A DNA stretch of 64,000 nt from Bin34 sp965219935 (GTDB taxonomy: Bacteria; Chloroflexota; Anaerolineae; Caldilineales; Caldilineaceae): positions 2,356,001 through 2,420,000 of the forward strand of contig CBDCOU010000003.1 in assembly GCA_965219935.1 (NCBI GenBank), in the 5' to 3' direction. This document shows, one piece after another, positions 25,338 to 33,981 of the stretch. The notes under the pieces are model-generated. The model had not been told where the DNA came from, searched no databases, and saw only the letters and a program-made list of their open reading frames with translations. Both the position numbers and the translations under genes were made by a program. Within the stretch, counting starts at the first letter, position 1; each line of letters opens with the position of its first letter.

Positions 25338-25720
25338 TCGTCGACACGTCGGCGATCCTGGCAATCCTATTCCGCGAGCCGGACGCGGAACACTACGCCA
25401 AGGCCATTGCGCTGGCATCGTCTCGCCGCATGTCGGTCGCTACGCTGGTGGAAGCGACCCTGGTCCTCGAGAGTCGCGGTGGTGCCGCAGCCGGGTATGA
25501 ACTGGATGCATTCCTGGCAGAGGCGGAGATCGAGTTGGAGCCGGTGACTTCTGAGCAGGCGCAGGCCGCTCGCAGGGCTTGGCGGCGATTTGGCAAGGGC
25601 AATCACCCGGCCGGGCTGAACTTCGGCGACTGCTTCGTCTATGCGTTGGCCCAGGCCACGCGGGAGCCCCTTCTGTTCAAGGGCCAGGACTTCGCCCTAA
25701 CCGACGTTGAAATCGCATGA
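25334..25720 (+). CDS. vapC: VapC-type PIN-domain ribonuclease toxin
   Basis: A 128-residue PIN domain with a GTG start overlapping the vapB stop. Acidic catalytic residues are visible: D4 in MIVDTSAILAILFREPDA, E42-43 region in VATLVEATLVLES, D97 region in GLNFGDCFVYALA, and the late Asp in LLFKGQDFALTDV. VapC toxins cut tRNA or rRNA and stall translation when free of VapB. Everything expected is present, so the pair should be functional. Confidence 0.93.
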   Translation: MIVDTSAILAILFREPDAEHYAKAIALASSRRMSVATLVEATLVLESRGGAAAGYELDAFLAEAEIELEPVTSEQAQAARRAWRRFGKGNHPAGLNFGDCFVYALAQATREPLLFKGQDFALTDVEIA

Positions 25721-26185
25721 CGTTGCCTCGATCCACCCAACCGGTGGCATTGCCGCGCATGTGGGCAACGGGTCCGTACAGAAGGGAGGAGTCATGGTGG
25801 AACCCGCCGATGATCGAAAAAGGCGAAACATCCGGCTCTACATCCACGCCTCAGACAAGATTTCCATCTCCAAGTAGATCGGGCAACTCACCATCGACAA
25901 CCGTAGGGAGCACGGTCTGACCGAGGCCAATGTCGGTGACCGGGTACAACTTGTGGTGAAGATGGACGGCATTGCCCGGGAACGGAGGCAAAGGGTGGAG
26001 CACCATCAATGTGGAACAGGTCCGAGGTGCATCGGCCGCTGGAACCCCTCTATCACTTGGTGGAAACCACCAACCTGCACATCGACGACTTCAAGCCCCG
26101 CGTCCGGGATCACCGCGTGAGGCCATGGCTCACTGAGCCGTCGTGTGCGCCGATGCCATTTGTCAAAACCTTGAACAGACCTTTT
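25721..26185. other. Stretch with a probable dead small gene
   Basis: An ATG at 25794 follows a good ribosome-binding site (GGGAGGA) and opens 27 codons (MVEPADDRKRRNIRLYIHA...) before a TAG at 25875. The same frame then stays open to about 26119 (IGQLTIDNRREHGLTEANVGDRVQL cut here). It may be a small gene killed by a nonsense change. No family recognised. Confidence 0.35.
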
Positions 26186-26220
26186 CCTTATTCAAGGATA
26201 TTATGTATCCTTGAATAAGG
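26186..26220. promoter_or_regulatory. Long perfect palindrome upstream of fic; probable operator
   Basis: CCTTATTCAAGGATA and TATCCTTGAATAAGG form a perfect 15-bp inverted repeat around the 5-base spacer TTATG, ending 9 bases before the fic start. The downstream Fic protein has a C-terminal winged-helix-like part, so self-repression through this site is likely. It lies where the promoter and leader must be. Confidence 0.75.
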
Positions 26221-26229
26221 AAGTGGCTT

Positions 26230-27552
26230 ATGGCACATCTGGAAGCGCGCTACTGGGAGGGTCAAGCCGCTGGGCCAACTCGGCGTGACCGCCGTCCCTG
26301 CAACTACGCGGTCTACTTGCCGGATAAATTGTCCGAACGCCGGTTCATCCTCGATGGCGACGTGGCCGCCGATGTGGCCATTGCCGAGGCCGCCCTCGTG
26401 CGGCTTGACACTACTGCATCCGCGCTTGCCAACACCGAGGCGCTGGCCCGGCTCCTACTCCGCGCGGAGTGCGTCGCCTCGTCCCGCATCGAAGGCTTGG
26501 AGGTGGGCGGACGGCGCTTGCTCCGCGCCGATGCGGCGCGCCAGCTGGGTGAAGACCCCAGGGATGTTACGGCCACGGAAGTGCTCGGCAACATCGACGC
26601 GATGGTCTGGGGGGTAAGCGGCATGGAGCCCGGCGACATGCTAACGGTGGAGAGTCTGCTGGAGGTGCATCGCCGTCTGCTGGCCGGTACCCGTCTTGAG
26701 GAACATGGGGGCCGCATTCGCGACATGCAGAACTGGATCAGCGGCAGTAATTGCAATCCTTGCGCCGCAGAGTTCGTGCCACCGCCGCCAGAGATGGTGG
26801 CTAGCCTTCTGGACGATCTGTTCACCTTCTGCAACGATGACTCGCTTCCGGCGTTGGCGCAGGCGGCCATCGCCCATGCGCAATTCGAGACCATCCATCC
26901 GTTCGTGGACGGCAACGGGCGTACCGGACGGGTGCTGTTTCACTTGATCATGCGCCGCCGGGGGCTCGGACTGCACATTCTGCCCCCAATTTCCCTTATC
27001 CTTGCTACGTGGTCGTGGGATTATGTTGCCGGGCTGACTGCGACCCGCTATGTCGGCCCCTCGGACTCCGACGAGGCCCACGCCGGAGTCAACCAGTGGA
27101 TCGCGCTCTTCGCGTCGGCGTGCCACCAGGCAGTTGATGACGCCAGCCGCTTTGAGGAGCAGGTACGCACATTGCAGAAGTCCTGGCATGAACGGGCCGG
27201 ACATGTACGGCGCGATTCTGCGGCTCGCCTGCTCATCGGGGCACTCCCGGCGATGCCGGTCCTCACAACCTCCACCGCTGCGGAGTTAATTGGACGGTCG
27301 TTCCAGGCAGCAAGCCAAGCGATAAATCTACTCATGGAGGCGGGGGTGTTGGCACAAGTCACCGTTGGTCGGCGTAATCGCATATTTGAAGCCCCCGAGT
27401 TGATTGAGGCCTTCACCATGCTGGAGCAACAGCTCGCGAGCCCCAAGGACGACACGCGCGTCTCCAGACCCACCCGGCACGTTCCTCGACGGTTGGGTGA
27501 GAACTCGCCGGCCGGCCCCACCGGCTTGTACGACAAGGAGGCAGGAGATTGA
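26230..27552 (+). CDS. Fic family AMP transferase with built-in inhibitory motif and C-terminal HTH
   Basis: A 440-residue Fic protein that would transfer AMP (or another nucleotide) to a target protein. The core motif HPFVDGNGRTGR (223-234) is complete, with catalytic H223. The N-terminal Fic_N region carries the self-inhibitory helix motif SSRIEG (84-89), making it a class II Fic enzyme that keeps itself off through the Glu. The C-terminal part (about residues 340-390, TSTAAELIGRSFQAASQAINLL) is a winged helix, followed by a 50-residue basic tail. It starts 9 bases after a 35-bp palindrome. Its TGA overlaps the TTG start of a permease gene, an unusual coupling. Confidence 0.92.
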   Translation: MAHLEARYWEGQAAGPTRRDRRPCNYAVYLPDKLSERRFILDGDVAADVAIAEAALVRLDTTASALANTEALARLLLRAECVASSRIEGLEVGGRRLLRADAARQLGEDPRDVTATEVLGNIDAMVWGVSGMEPGDMLTVESLLEVHRRLLAGTRLEEHGGRIRDMQNWISGSNCNPCAAEFVPPPPEMVASLLDDLFTFCNDDSLPALAQAAIAHAQFETIHPFVDGNGRTGRVLFHLIMRRRGLGLHILPPISLILATWSWDYVAGLTATRYVGPSDSDEAHAGVNQWIALFASACHQAVDDASRFEEQVRTLQKSWHERAGHVRRDSAARLLIGALPAMPVLTTSTAAELIGRSFQAASQAINLLMEAGVLAQVTVGRRNRIFEAPELIEAFTMLEQQLASPKDDTRVSRPTRHVPRRLGENSPAGPTGLYDKEAGD

Positions 27553-29288
27553 CTGCCGAAAACAACGACCTGCCCATCCGACTTGAACCCGAGGAGGCCT
27601 GTCCTCCATCGACCGCGTTGGTTGTCGGATTCCAGGGCGCCGCGCTCGTGCTTGCGCCGACGGTGCTGAATGTGGTCATCGCGGTCCGTTCTTCCGGGCT
27701 CGATGACACCTATCTGACCTGGAGCGTCTTCGCTGCACTGCTGATCAGCGCGGCGATCACGGCGTTGCAAGCATTCCAGTTCTGGCGGTTCGGCGCAGGC
27801 CACATTGTGCTCACCTGTCCCGCGGCACTCTTCATCGGAGTCATGGTGACGACCGTCACCTCGGCCGGCCCATCGACTTTCGCGAGCCTGGTGGCCGTCT
27901 GCTGCGTGATCCAGGTTGCGCTTGCCCGGTGGTTGCCAACGCTGCGCCGCATCTTTACGCCGGTCGTCACGGGGACGGTGACCATGCTGATCGCGGTCAG
28001 CGTGCTGCCCATCGCGTTCGACAGCGTTCAGGACTTGCCGGCGGAAGCGCCCCCGGTCGCCGGCCCGGCAATTGCGGGCATGACGCTCCTGGTCCTGGTG
28101 ATCGTGACCCTGTGGGCCAACGGGCCCTGGCGTCTGGCCGGACCGTTCATCGGCATTCTGGCCGGATGCGCCGTTGCCGCGGCATTCGGTCTGATCAATG
28201 GGGACCAAATCGCCAGCGCCAGTTGGTTCGGTATCCCCGAGCTACCGGCGTTGAGTCTCGATCTCACGTTCGGCAGGAAGTTCTGGGCGCATCTGCCTTC
28301 ATTTGCGATTCTTACGCTCGTGATCGGAATCAAGACCATCAGTGACGGCGTTGCGATCCAGCAGGGATCCAGGCGCCGACCGCGAGCGGTCGATTTCCGC
28401 CAGATACAGGGCATGGTGAGCGTCAACGGTATTGGCACGCTGTTCGCCGGCCTCACGGGGACGCTGCCCCCAATGGCCTATTCCTCATTCAGCCTCTCGC
28501 TGATCAACCTCACCGGCGTCGCTGCACGCAAAGTCGGGGTTGGCGTGGCGCTCGTCATGGTGGTGCTGGCCCTCTTCTCGAAACTCGCCGCCGTCCTGCT
28601 GACGATCCCCGGACCCGTGTTGGGTGCCTACATGATGCTTGCCATGGGGATGCTCTTCGTCAGCGGCTGGCAGACGATCCTGCGCGACGGCCTCGGTCCC
28701 AGGCGCGTACTGGTGGTCGCACTCACCAGCGTCTTGGGCCTGGGACTTCACAATCACTCCATCATGCGGGATCTCTTCGGCAACGAGATGGGCGAACTGC
28801 TTGATGATGGGGTCACGATTGGAGCTGCGGTTGCCATCGGAATGACACTCCTGCTTGCTTCAATCAACCGTCACCGCTCGCGCCTTGAGATCACACTGGA
28901 CATGGCCTCGCTCCCCGCGCTCGATGCGTTCCTTAACCGAGTGGCAACCAGGCTCGGATGGAATGAGACCTCCACGCTGAGGTTGCGCGCCGCCGGCGAA
29001 GAAGCGCTCGCCAGCCTGCAGATGCAGGAGCACTATGCCGAGGGTTCGGAGCATCCGCGCCTAATCATCGACGCACGGCCACAGGAAACGATAGTGGAAT
29101 TGGAGTTTGTCGCCACGACGCGACAGGAGAACGTCGAGGACCAATTGGCGTATCTGGCCGACGAGGCCCCTGTACCAACATTCGATCAGCTTTCGCTCCG
29201 GCTGTTGAGACACCATGCCGCTACTGTGCGTCACCAGAAGTTCCACGGTGTGGATATCGTTACGATCCAGGTCGAGGGCAGCGCCTGA
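27549..29288 (+). CDS. NCS2 (xanthine/uracil) family permease fused to a C-terminal ATPase-like domain
   Basis: A 579-residue protein. Residues about 20-430 form the multi-helix NCS2 nucleobase transporter fold, with the family-like stretch RIFTPVVTGTVTMLIAVSVLP and the NGIGTLFAGLTGTLP segment. Residues about 440-579 (EITLDMASLPALDAFLNRVATRL...RLRAAGEEALASLQ...LRLLRHHAATVRHQKFHGVDIVTIQ) resemble the RsbW/anti-sigma histidine-kinase-like ATPase fold. However, the N-box Asn and a clear DxGxxF are not visible, so it may be a non-catalytic regulatory module. The start is a TTG overlapping the fic stop, with AGGAGGCAGGAGA upstream. Substrate and role of the extra domain unknown. Confidence 0.88.
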   Translation: MTAENNDLPIRLEPEEACPPSTALVVGFQGAALVLAPTVLNVVIAVRSSGLDDTYLTWSVFAALLISAAITALQAFQFWRFGAGHIVLTCPAALFIGVMVTTVTSAGPSTFASLVAVCCVIQVALARWLPTLRRIFTPVVTGTVTMLIAVSVLPIAFDSVQDLPAEAPPVAGPAIAGMTLLVLVIVTLWANGPWRLAGPFIGILAGCAVAAAFGLINGDQIASASWFGIPELPALSLDLTFGRKFWAHLPSFAILTLVIGIKTISDGVAIQQGSRRRPRAVDFRQIQGMVSVNGIGTLFAGLTGTLPPMAYSSFSLSLINLTGVAARKVGVGVALVMVVLALFSKLAAVLLTIPGPVLGAYMMLAMGMLFVSGWQTILRDGLGPRRVLVVALTSVLGLGLHNHSIMRDLFGNEMGELLDDGVTIGAAVAIGMTLLLASINRHRSRLEITLDMASLPALDAFLNRVATRLGWNETSTLRLRAAGEEALASLQMQEHYAEGSEHPRLIIDARPQETIVELEFVATTRQENVEDQLAYLADEAPVPTFDQLSLRLLRHHAATVRHQKFHGVDIVTIQVEGSA

Positions 29289-29536
29289 TTCAATGCTGGG
29301 GCGATAACCGCGCCAAGGATTGGGATGGTCCGAGTGGGCGAGTGGGCCCTGTGCAGCGAACTTTCCGTTGGGACAACTTGAGATGGGAAGGAAAAGGCAG
29401 TCGGACGTCATGGGGCATGCCCCATGCCTGCGCCAAGGCATCCTCATCGTGAGGCATGGCATCCGCTACCGCCACGTGCAACACTGTGGCGAGCGGTCCT
29501 CAAACTGCTGAAGAGATCACCTCTGCACGCGTCGTC

Positions 29537-31492
29537 TTACTGCCCAGGTCGTGCAAAGGCGACGAGCGCCGCATCCGCGCCACGACCTGTGGCGATAACC
29601 ACCAATTGCCGTCCCGACCGTGTCCGATAGGTCATCGGATTCGCGTTGGTTGGAAACGGCGTTGCGCCACGCCAGAGTTCGGCACCCGTAGCCTTGTCAA
29701 ACGCATACAGATAGGGGTCGCCGCCACCGAGGAATACCAGCCCCCCTTTGGTCACCAACGGGCCGGAGTTGCCGAGCGTACCCATCCGCTCCGGCAAGTC
29801 GACGCCGTGAAGCAGCGGGTGCATGCGGATCTCGTTGCTCCCTTCTCCGAACGGCACCTTCCACGCGATCTCGCCCACGTTGAGGTCGATCGCCACCAGG
29901 TGCGCGTAGGGCGGCTTGGTGAGTGGGAGCGGGCCGAGTTTGCTCTCCGGAGCCGGTACCGCGCCCGGTCCGCCAGCCTCCCGGAACATGACGCGTGTCG
30001 CGCCATAGGGGCAATTGTTGCTGTACTCGACGTCGATGCGCGGATCATCTCCCGAATTCTTGCAGATTTGGTTTGTATCGGCTTGCTCCGACGTCCGCAC
30101 GTACAGGAGCCCGGTCTCGGGGTCGAACGCCGCTCCGCCCCAGTTTGCGCCGCCGCTCGCGCCTGGGCGCTGAAGCGTTCCCTGAAGGCTCGGTGGGGTG
30201 AAGAGCGGCCCTAGTCGGAACCTCTCCATCTCTGCCACCGCGAGCGCATGTATCTCCGGAGTCAGATCGTTTGCGTCTTCAAGCGATACACCCTGCTGAG
30301 CGAACGGCGGAGGCTTTGTCGGGAACGGCTGTGTCGGATACAACTCCTCACCCGGAACATCCGTGACCGTGTCCACGGCACGCTCCTCGATCGGCCATAC
30401 CGGTTCGCCCGTCACCCGGTCGAACACGTACGTGAAGCCGTGCTTCGAGACCTGTGCCACCGCATCGATCTCACGTCCATCCACCGTGATCGTCACCAGG
30501 TTCGGCGCTGCGGAGAGGTCGTAGTCCCACAAGCCGTGGTGCACTGTCTGGAAGTGCCACCGACGCTCGCCCGTGCGCGCATCAAGGCACACCAACGACT
30601 CGGCAAACAGGTTCGCCCCCTTGCGGCGCCCACCCCAGTAGTCGCTGCTCGGCGTGCTCGTCGGCACGTAGAGGAGTCCCCGCTCGGCATCGAGTGACAT
30701 CAACCCCCACACGTTGGCGTGGCCGGTGTAGCGCCAGGACTCGTCCTCCCAGGTGTCCGCCCCGAAGTCGTCGCTTGATTGCGGGATGGTGAAGAACATC
30801 CAACGCCGCTCGCCCGTGCGGACGTCGAACGCTTGAACCGTACCGGGCGGGTCGAATTCGCGCTGCACCCCGTCGGGCACGCGGCTCCCGACAATCACCA
30901 GATCTTCGAACACGACTGGAGGTGAAGTCTGGTCAAACTCGTAACGGCTGACCGTGCGGCCATGCCCCTCGGTCAGCACGACACTCCCCTCATCGCCGAA
31001 GTCCGTGTCCAGATCACCGGTCGCGGCGTCGATCGCGTACAGCCGATCGCGGCTGTTGAGGAACAAGCGCGCATTGTCACCGTCGCTCCAGTAGGCGATG
31101 CCCCGGTGTTTGAAACCGGTCGGCCCCGCGCCAATTGGCCCACCCTCGTAGGCTCTCGGATCGAACGTCCAGAGTTCGGTGCCCGTCTCGGCATCAAGCG
31201 CCACCACCCGCGTGTACATCGTGGAGAGGTAGAGGATGTCGTCGACCATGACGGGTGTGGCCTGGAAGGGACCCGGACGCGTGCCGTACTCCTCGAGGGG
31301 TGCCTCGTTCGGCTCCCACTGCCAGACGATCTCCAGTTCATCGACGTTTACGGCCGTGATTTCCGCGGCCACCGAGTACTTGGTATGCCCCTGGTCGGAG
31401 CCGACGAACGACCAGCCGGCTGCGGCAACCGGTGGCTGGGTGCACGCGACAGCCATGGTCACCAGCGCGACCATGGCAACCAATTGCTTCAT
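29537..31492 (-). CDS. PQQ-dependent dehydrogenase-like lipoprotein (eight-bladed propeller)
   Basis: A 651-residue quinoprotein. I start at the ATG at 31492 because it gives a signal peptide MKQLVAMVALVTMAVAC with lipobox VAC (Cys 17). The propeller shows PQQ-type W-motif blades: RVVALDAETGTELWTFDPR, RLYAIDAATGDLDTDFGDEG, LVCLDARTGERRWHFQTVHHGLWDYDL (in parts), PYLYAFDKATGAELW. The HGLWDYD stretch is a conserved active-site segment of sugar/alcohol-type PQQ dehydrogenases. It should oxidise an alcohol, aldose or similar compound outside the membrane and pass electrons to quinone. No haem motif (CxxCH) is visible. Stands alone; substrate unknown. Confidence 0.9.
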   Translation of the reverse strand: MKQLVAMVALVTMAVACTQPPVAAAGWSFVGSDQGHTKYSVAAEITAVNVDELEIVWQWEPNEAPLEEYGTRPGPFQATPVMVDDILYLSTMYTRVVALDAETGTELWTFDPRAYEGGPIGAGPTGFKHRGIAYWSDGDNARLFLNSRDRLYAIDAATGDLDTDFGDEGSVVLTEGHGRTVSRYEFDQTSPPVVFEDLVIVGSRVPDGVQREFDPPGTVQAFDVRTGERRWMFFTIPQSSDDFGADTWEDESWRYTGHANVWGLMSLDAERGLLYVPTSTPSSDYWGGRRKGANLFAESLVCLDARTGERRWHFQTVHHGLWDYDLSAAPNLVTITVDGREIDAVAQVSKHGFTYVFDRVTGEPVWPIEERAVDTVTDVPGEELYPTQPFPTKPPPFAQQGVSLEDANDLTPEIHALAVAEMERFRLGPLFTPPSLQGTLQRPGASGGANWGGAAFDPETGLLYVRTSEQADTNQICKNSGDDPRIDVEYSNNCPYGATRVMFREAGGPGAVPAPESKLGPLPLTKPPYAHLVAIDLNVGEIAWKVPFGEGSNEIRMHPLLHGVDLPERMGTLGNSGPLVTKGGLVFLGGGDPYLYAFDKATGAELWRGATPFPTNANPMTYRTRSGRQLVVIATGRGADAALVAFARPGQ

Positions 31493-31802
31493 GAACCGGA
31501 CTCCGGTTGGGAATGGCCTGCCCGCAGCCGGCCATATTGGCTTCCTGAAACCCGACTCCAGGCTGTTGTCATGGGATGCATCGCTGAGGGCAAGCAGAGT
31601 TGTCAAACTATGGCACCAAAGTGCACTTCTGTGCGAAGGTTCTTGATATTGCCAAGCCTTATGGACCTAAAGAGGCTGTACTGCGAACTTTCCGGTGGAA
31701 GGGCGCACTGTAAAGAACCCATAGCAGTTATATGTCATTTTACACACTTCAAAACAGGTCATTCGATGAAGATAGATAATAAATCCGTGCGCGACCCGGA
31801 TC
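31493..31802. other. Gene-free upstream region of the PQQ enzyme
   Basis: AT-richer in its right half. It should hold the minus-strand promoter of the lipoprotein gene, but I see no clear -35/-10 pair. It abuts the ISAs1 remnant. Confidence 0.4.
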
Positions 31803-32100
31803 CGGCTGCATACCCTGGAGGACATTCTCCTGATCGCGATCCTAGCTGTCATCTGCGGTGCCGACCGCGGTCCCGCGGTCGAGCCCTTCACATGCCGGAA
31901 GCACGCCTGGCTGGAGACGTTTTTGGAGCTGCCGCACGGGATCCCCTCACACGACATCTTCGGGCACGGCTTCGCGCGGCTGGATCCCGCACAGCTGAAA
32001 GTCTGCTTTACGCGCTGGGTGCCATCGCTGGCGGCGGCCCTCCGGAACTAAGTCGTGTCGGTGAACAACAAGACAGCTCGCCGCTCCCACGACGCTGTTC
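31803..32100 (+). pseudogene. Remnant of an ISAs1-family transposase
   Basis: One frame reads RLHTLEDILLIAILAVICGAD, LELPHGIPSHDIFGHGFARLD and, after a TAA, VVSVNNKTARRSHD. The intact ISAs1 copy at 48207-49358 has LHPLTDILVLSVLAVICGAD, LALPHGIPSHDTLGRVFARLD and VVPVDGKSVRGSHD at the same places. Divergence is large, so this is an old, separate relative and not a recent copy. Start, C-terminal half and ends are missing. Confidence 0.82.
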
Positions 32101-32406
32101 GAGGGTAACAGACCGTGATAGCACCTGGGGCCGGCCAACCGAGACTGTTCACCAGCCGGGTGCCCTCTGGGCACGTCATGCCCTTGCTTCGTCGAAGCCC
32201 GAACAGGTGCGGGGATCTTCAATCCACATTGGCTAGGCTGGGCCGCCCTGTCACAAAGGTGGGAACTGCTGTCCAGCAGTAACACCCCTCCCGGCTGCTG
32301 GATTCAGGAGTCCTACGACCTGCAGGACTCTGGAGATTCCGAGTTTTCGGCCCAGCCAGCCTACAGGAGAACCCCATGACCACAGACGATCAAACTCTCG
32401 GCCCCC
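32101..32406. other. Gene-free stretch next to the ISAs1 remnant
   Basis: No supported coding frame. Possibly more eroded element DNA, but similarity to the intact ISAs1 copy is no longer visible by eye. Confidence 0.35.
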
Positions 32407-32580
32407 ATGCACCTGCGCTGGCACAAACGCGACAACGGCACGGCCGCGGCCCAGTTGTATGTCATGGACTCGGAGACGTTCCGCAAATACCCCCTCGAGA
32501 TCTTCGACGACCTGACGGCCGTCGGGGCGTTCATCATCGGACTGAACGAAGCCATGCGGCCAACGACGATCCGGACCTAG
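32407..32580 (+). CDS. Possible small protein
   Basis: 57 codons from ATG at 32407 read MHLRWHKRDNGTAAAQLYVMDSETFRKYPLEIFDDLTAVGAFIIGLNEAMR (given here only in outline: MHLRWHKRD, LYVMDSETFRKYPLEIFDD, AFIIGLNE). Composition is protein-like and balanced, but there is no clear ribosome-binding site. An ATG at 32376 in another frame could mean a frameshifted longer gene. No family recognised. Confidence 0.35.
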   Translation: MHLRWHKRDNGTAAAQLYVMDSETFRKYPLEIFDDLTAVGAFIIGLNEAMRPTTIRT

Positions 32581-32929
32581 CCCCACTGTGGACCGACGCC
32601 CAGGACCACATCCGGGTTTGCCGTCAGATCCTGTCCGAACTCTGCGAGCAACCGGTCGACGTGATCGCCGGTCCCGGGGATGTCCGCCGTCCAGGTGGAG
32701 TCGGTAAGCCGAGTTCGCCGTCGAAAACGCGGTGCCAGTGCCCCCCACAAACATCCGAAAATCGCCTGAATCGGCCCGAAAACGGCGAATCCGGGCTTGG
32801 GAGCCGAATCGAGCCCCCCAGAATTGGCCACACGGCCGGATTCAGTCGTCCTGCGACCTATGGCAGTCGGGGAATTGCCCGATAACGGTCGTGGTGGCAC
32901 TCCTTGTTTGGTCTGATGGTTGGGGTCGG
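32581..32929. other. Gene-free stretch
   Basis: Only chance frames seen. It follows the stop of the Cys-rich gene on the minus strand and has no clear terminator. Confidence 0.4.
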
Positions 32930-33451
32930 TCAGGGCGTCGTGGCCGCCCCGCACGCGTTGCAGGTTGGGTAGCGGTGAAACCGATCATTCCAGGTCTTCA
33001 CCGTCACTCGCCGGTAGCGACTGCCGGGCGGTATCTGCTCGCCGCACAGCTCGCAGGTCCAGGCCTTGCGGGCCGTCGTGTCCTTGACATGGCCGCTGGC
33101 AACAGCATCCCGGATTTCGGTTTCCCGTTCGGCTTCGGCCGCGGCCAGCCTGTCCGCGAAGCAGTCTTCGCAGACTTGGGCCAGGTCCCAATCCGGGCCG
33201 ACCAACCTGACGTAGGCAACCGGCTTGACGCAATCCCAACAGATCGGTTTGTCGGTGGTAACGCCGTGGGCATACCCCCGCGGGTTGGCCGGCCAGCCGT
33301 CGGCCCGGGGTTGCCCCAGCAAGCCGCGCAATCCGTCCGGTCCGTGGCGGCGCGGCTTCAGGCAGGGCAGGGTGGGGCAGCCACAGGTGTACAGGCGAGA
33401 TTCGCCGGTCTTGAGATTTTGCCACCAATAGCTGAAGGTGCAGGCGGTCAT
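32930..33451 (-). CDS. Cys-rich (multiple CxxC) probable zinc-binding protein, unknown function
   Basis: A 173-residue protein starting at the ATG at 33451 with AGGGAG 7 bases upstream. It contains repeated Cys pairs: CGCPTLPC near the start, CWDC, CEDC, CELC and CNAC, consistent with two or three zinc ribbons. A charged helix ADRLAAAEAERETEIRDAVAS joins the middle and last pairs. The N-terminal TFSYWWQNLKTGESRLYTCGCPTLPCLKP cannot be assigned to a family. No signal peptide. The even Cys spacing shows selection, so I regard it as a real gene; DNA, RNA or protein binding is possible. Confidence 0.7.
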   Translation of the reverse strand: MTACTFSYWWQNLKTGESRLYTCGCPTLPCLKPRRHGPDGLRGLLGQPRADGWPANPRGYAHGVTTDKPICWDCVKPVAYVRLVGPDWDLAQVCEDCFADRLAAAEAERETEIRDAVASGHVKDTTARKAWTCELCGEQIPPGSRYRRVTVKTWNDRFHRYPTCNACGAATTP

Positions 33452-33540
33452 GGTTTGCTCCCTGTTGATGCACGATATATGCCAATGGTCCGTACACTTG
33501 ACGCGACTTCCTGCATGGCCGGAGCCGCCTTGGCCACCCC

Positions 33541-33948
33541 CTACGAATCCGGTTCGCGGTCGAGCGCGTCCGCGGGTTCGGCGGCCGGGATCTCAATGCG
33601 TTTTTTGAGGGCCCGGCGTACGGTCTCGGGTGCAAGCGCGTCCACCACCTCCTGGGACACCAGCTCGGCCGCCAGCAGCTTAAGTGTCCAGCGCGCGCGT
33701 CCGGGCGGCGGCGTCGAACAGGCCAGCCGGGCCAGCTCGGCCTGGGCCGCCCTGTCCAGCTTGGTCGGGCACGCGGGCTGCGGCTTGCGTTGCAGGAACG
33801 CCTCCATTCCCTCCAGGACCGGAGCCTCGCACGCCCGGGACACGGTCATGGCGGTCACGCCCAGGGCTTCCGCCGTGCGTTCGGGGAGCAGATGCCGATT
33901 CGGCTGACTCACGTTGCGTTCGCACAGGGTCTTGAAGTGCTGGCGCAT
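33541..33948 (-). pseudogene. N-terminal fragment of an IS630-type transposase
   Basis: 135 residues with the helix-turn-helix part (AEALGVTAMTVSRACEA) and the block STPPPGRARWTLKLLAAELVSQEVVDALAPETVRRALKK, which is the standard IS630 N-terminal half. The DDE catalytic half should follow, but the frame ends after an unrelated 20-residue tail. No terminal repeats identified. Truncated and inactive. Confidence 0.78.
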
Positions 33949-33981
33949 GGCACGTTCAAACTCATGTGGGGATCCGATTTA

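Noticed and set aside
30962..32236. 424-codon plus-strand frame
   Set aside because: Antisense of the PQQ enzyme, then off-frame through the ISAs1 relic.
32732..33907. 391-codon plus-strand frame
   Set aside because: Antisense to the Cys-rich gene and the IS630 fragment; no recognisable domain.
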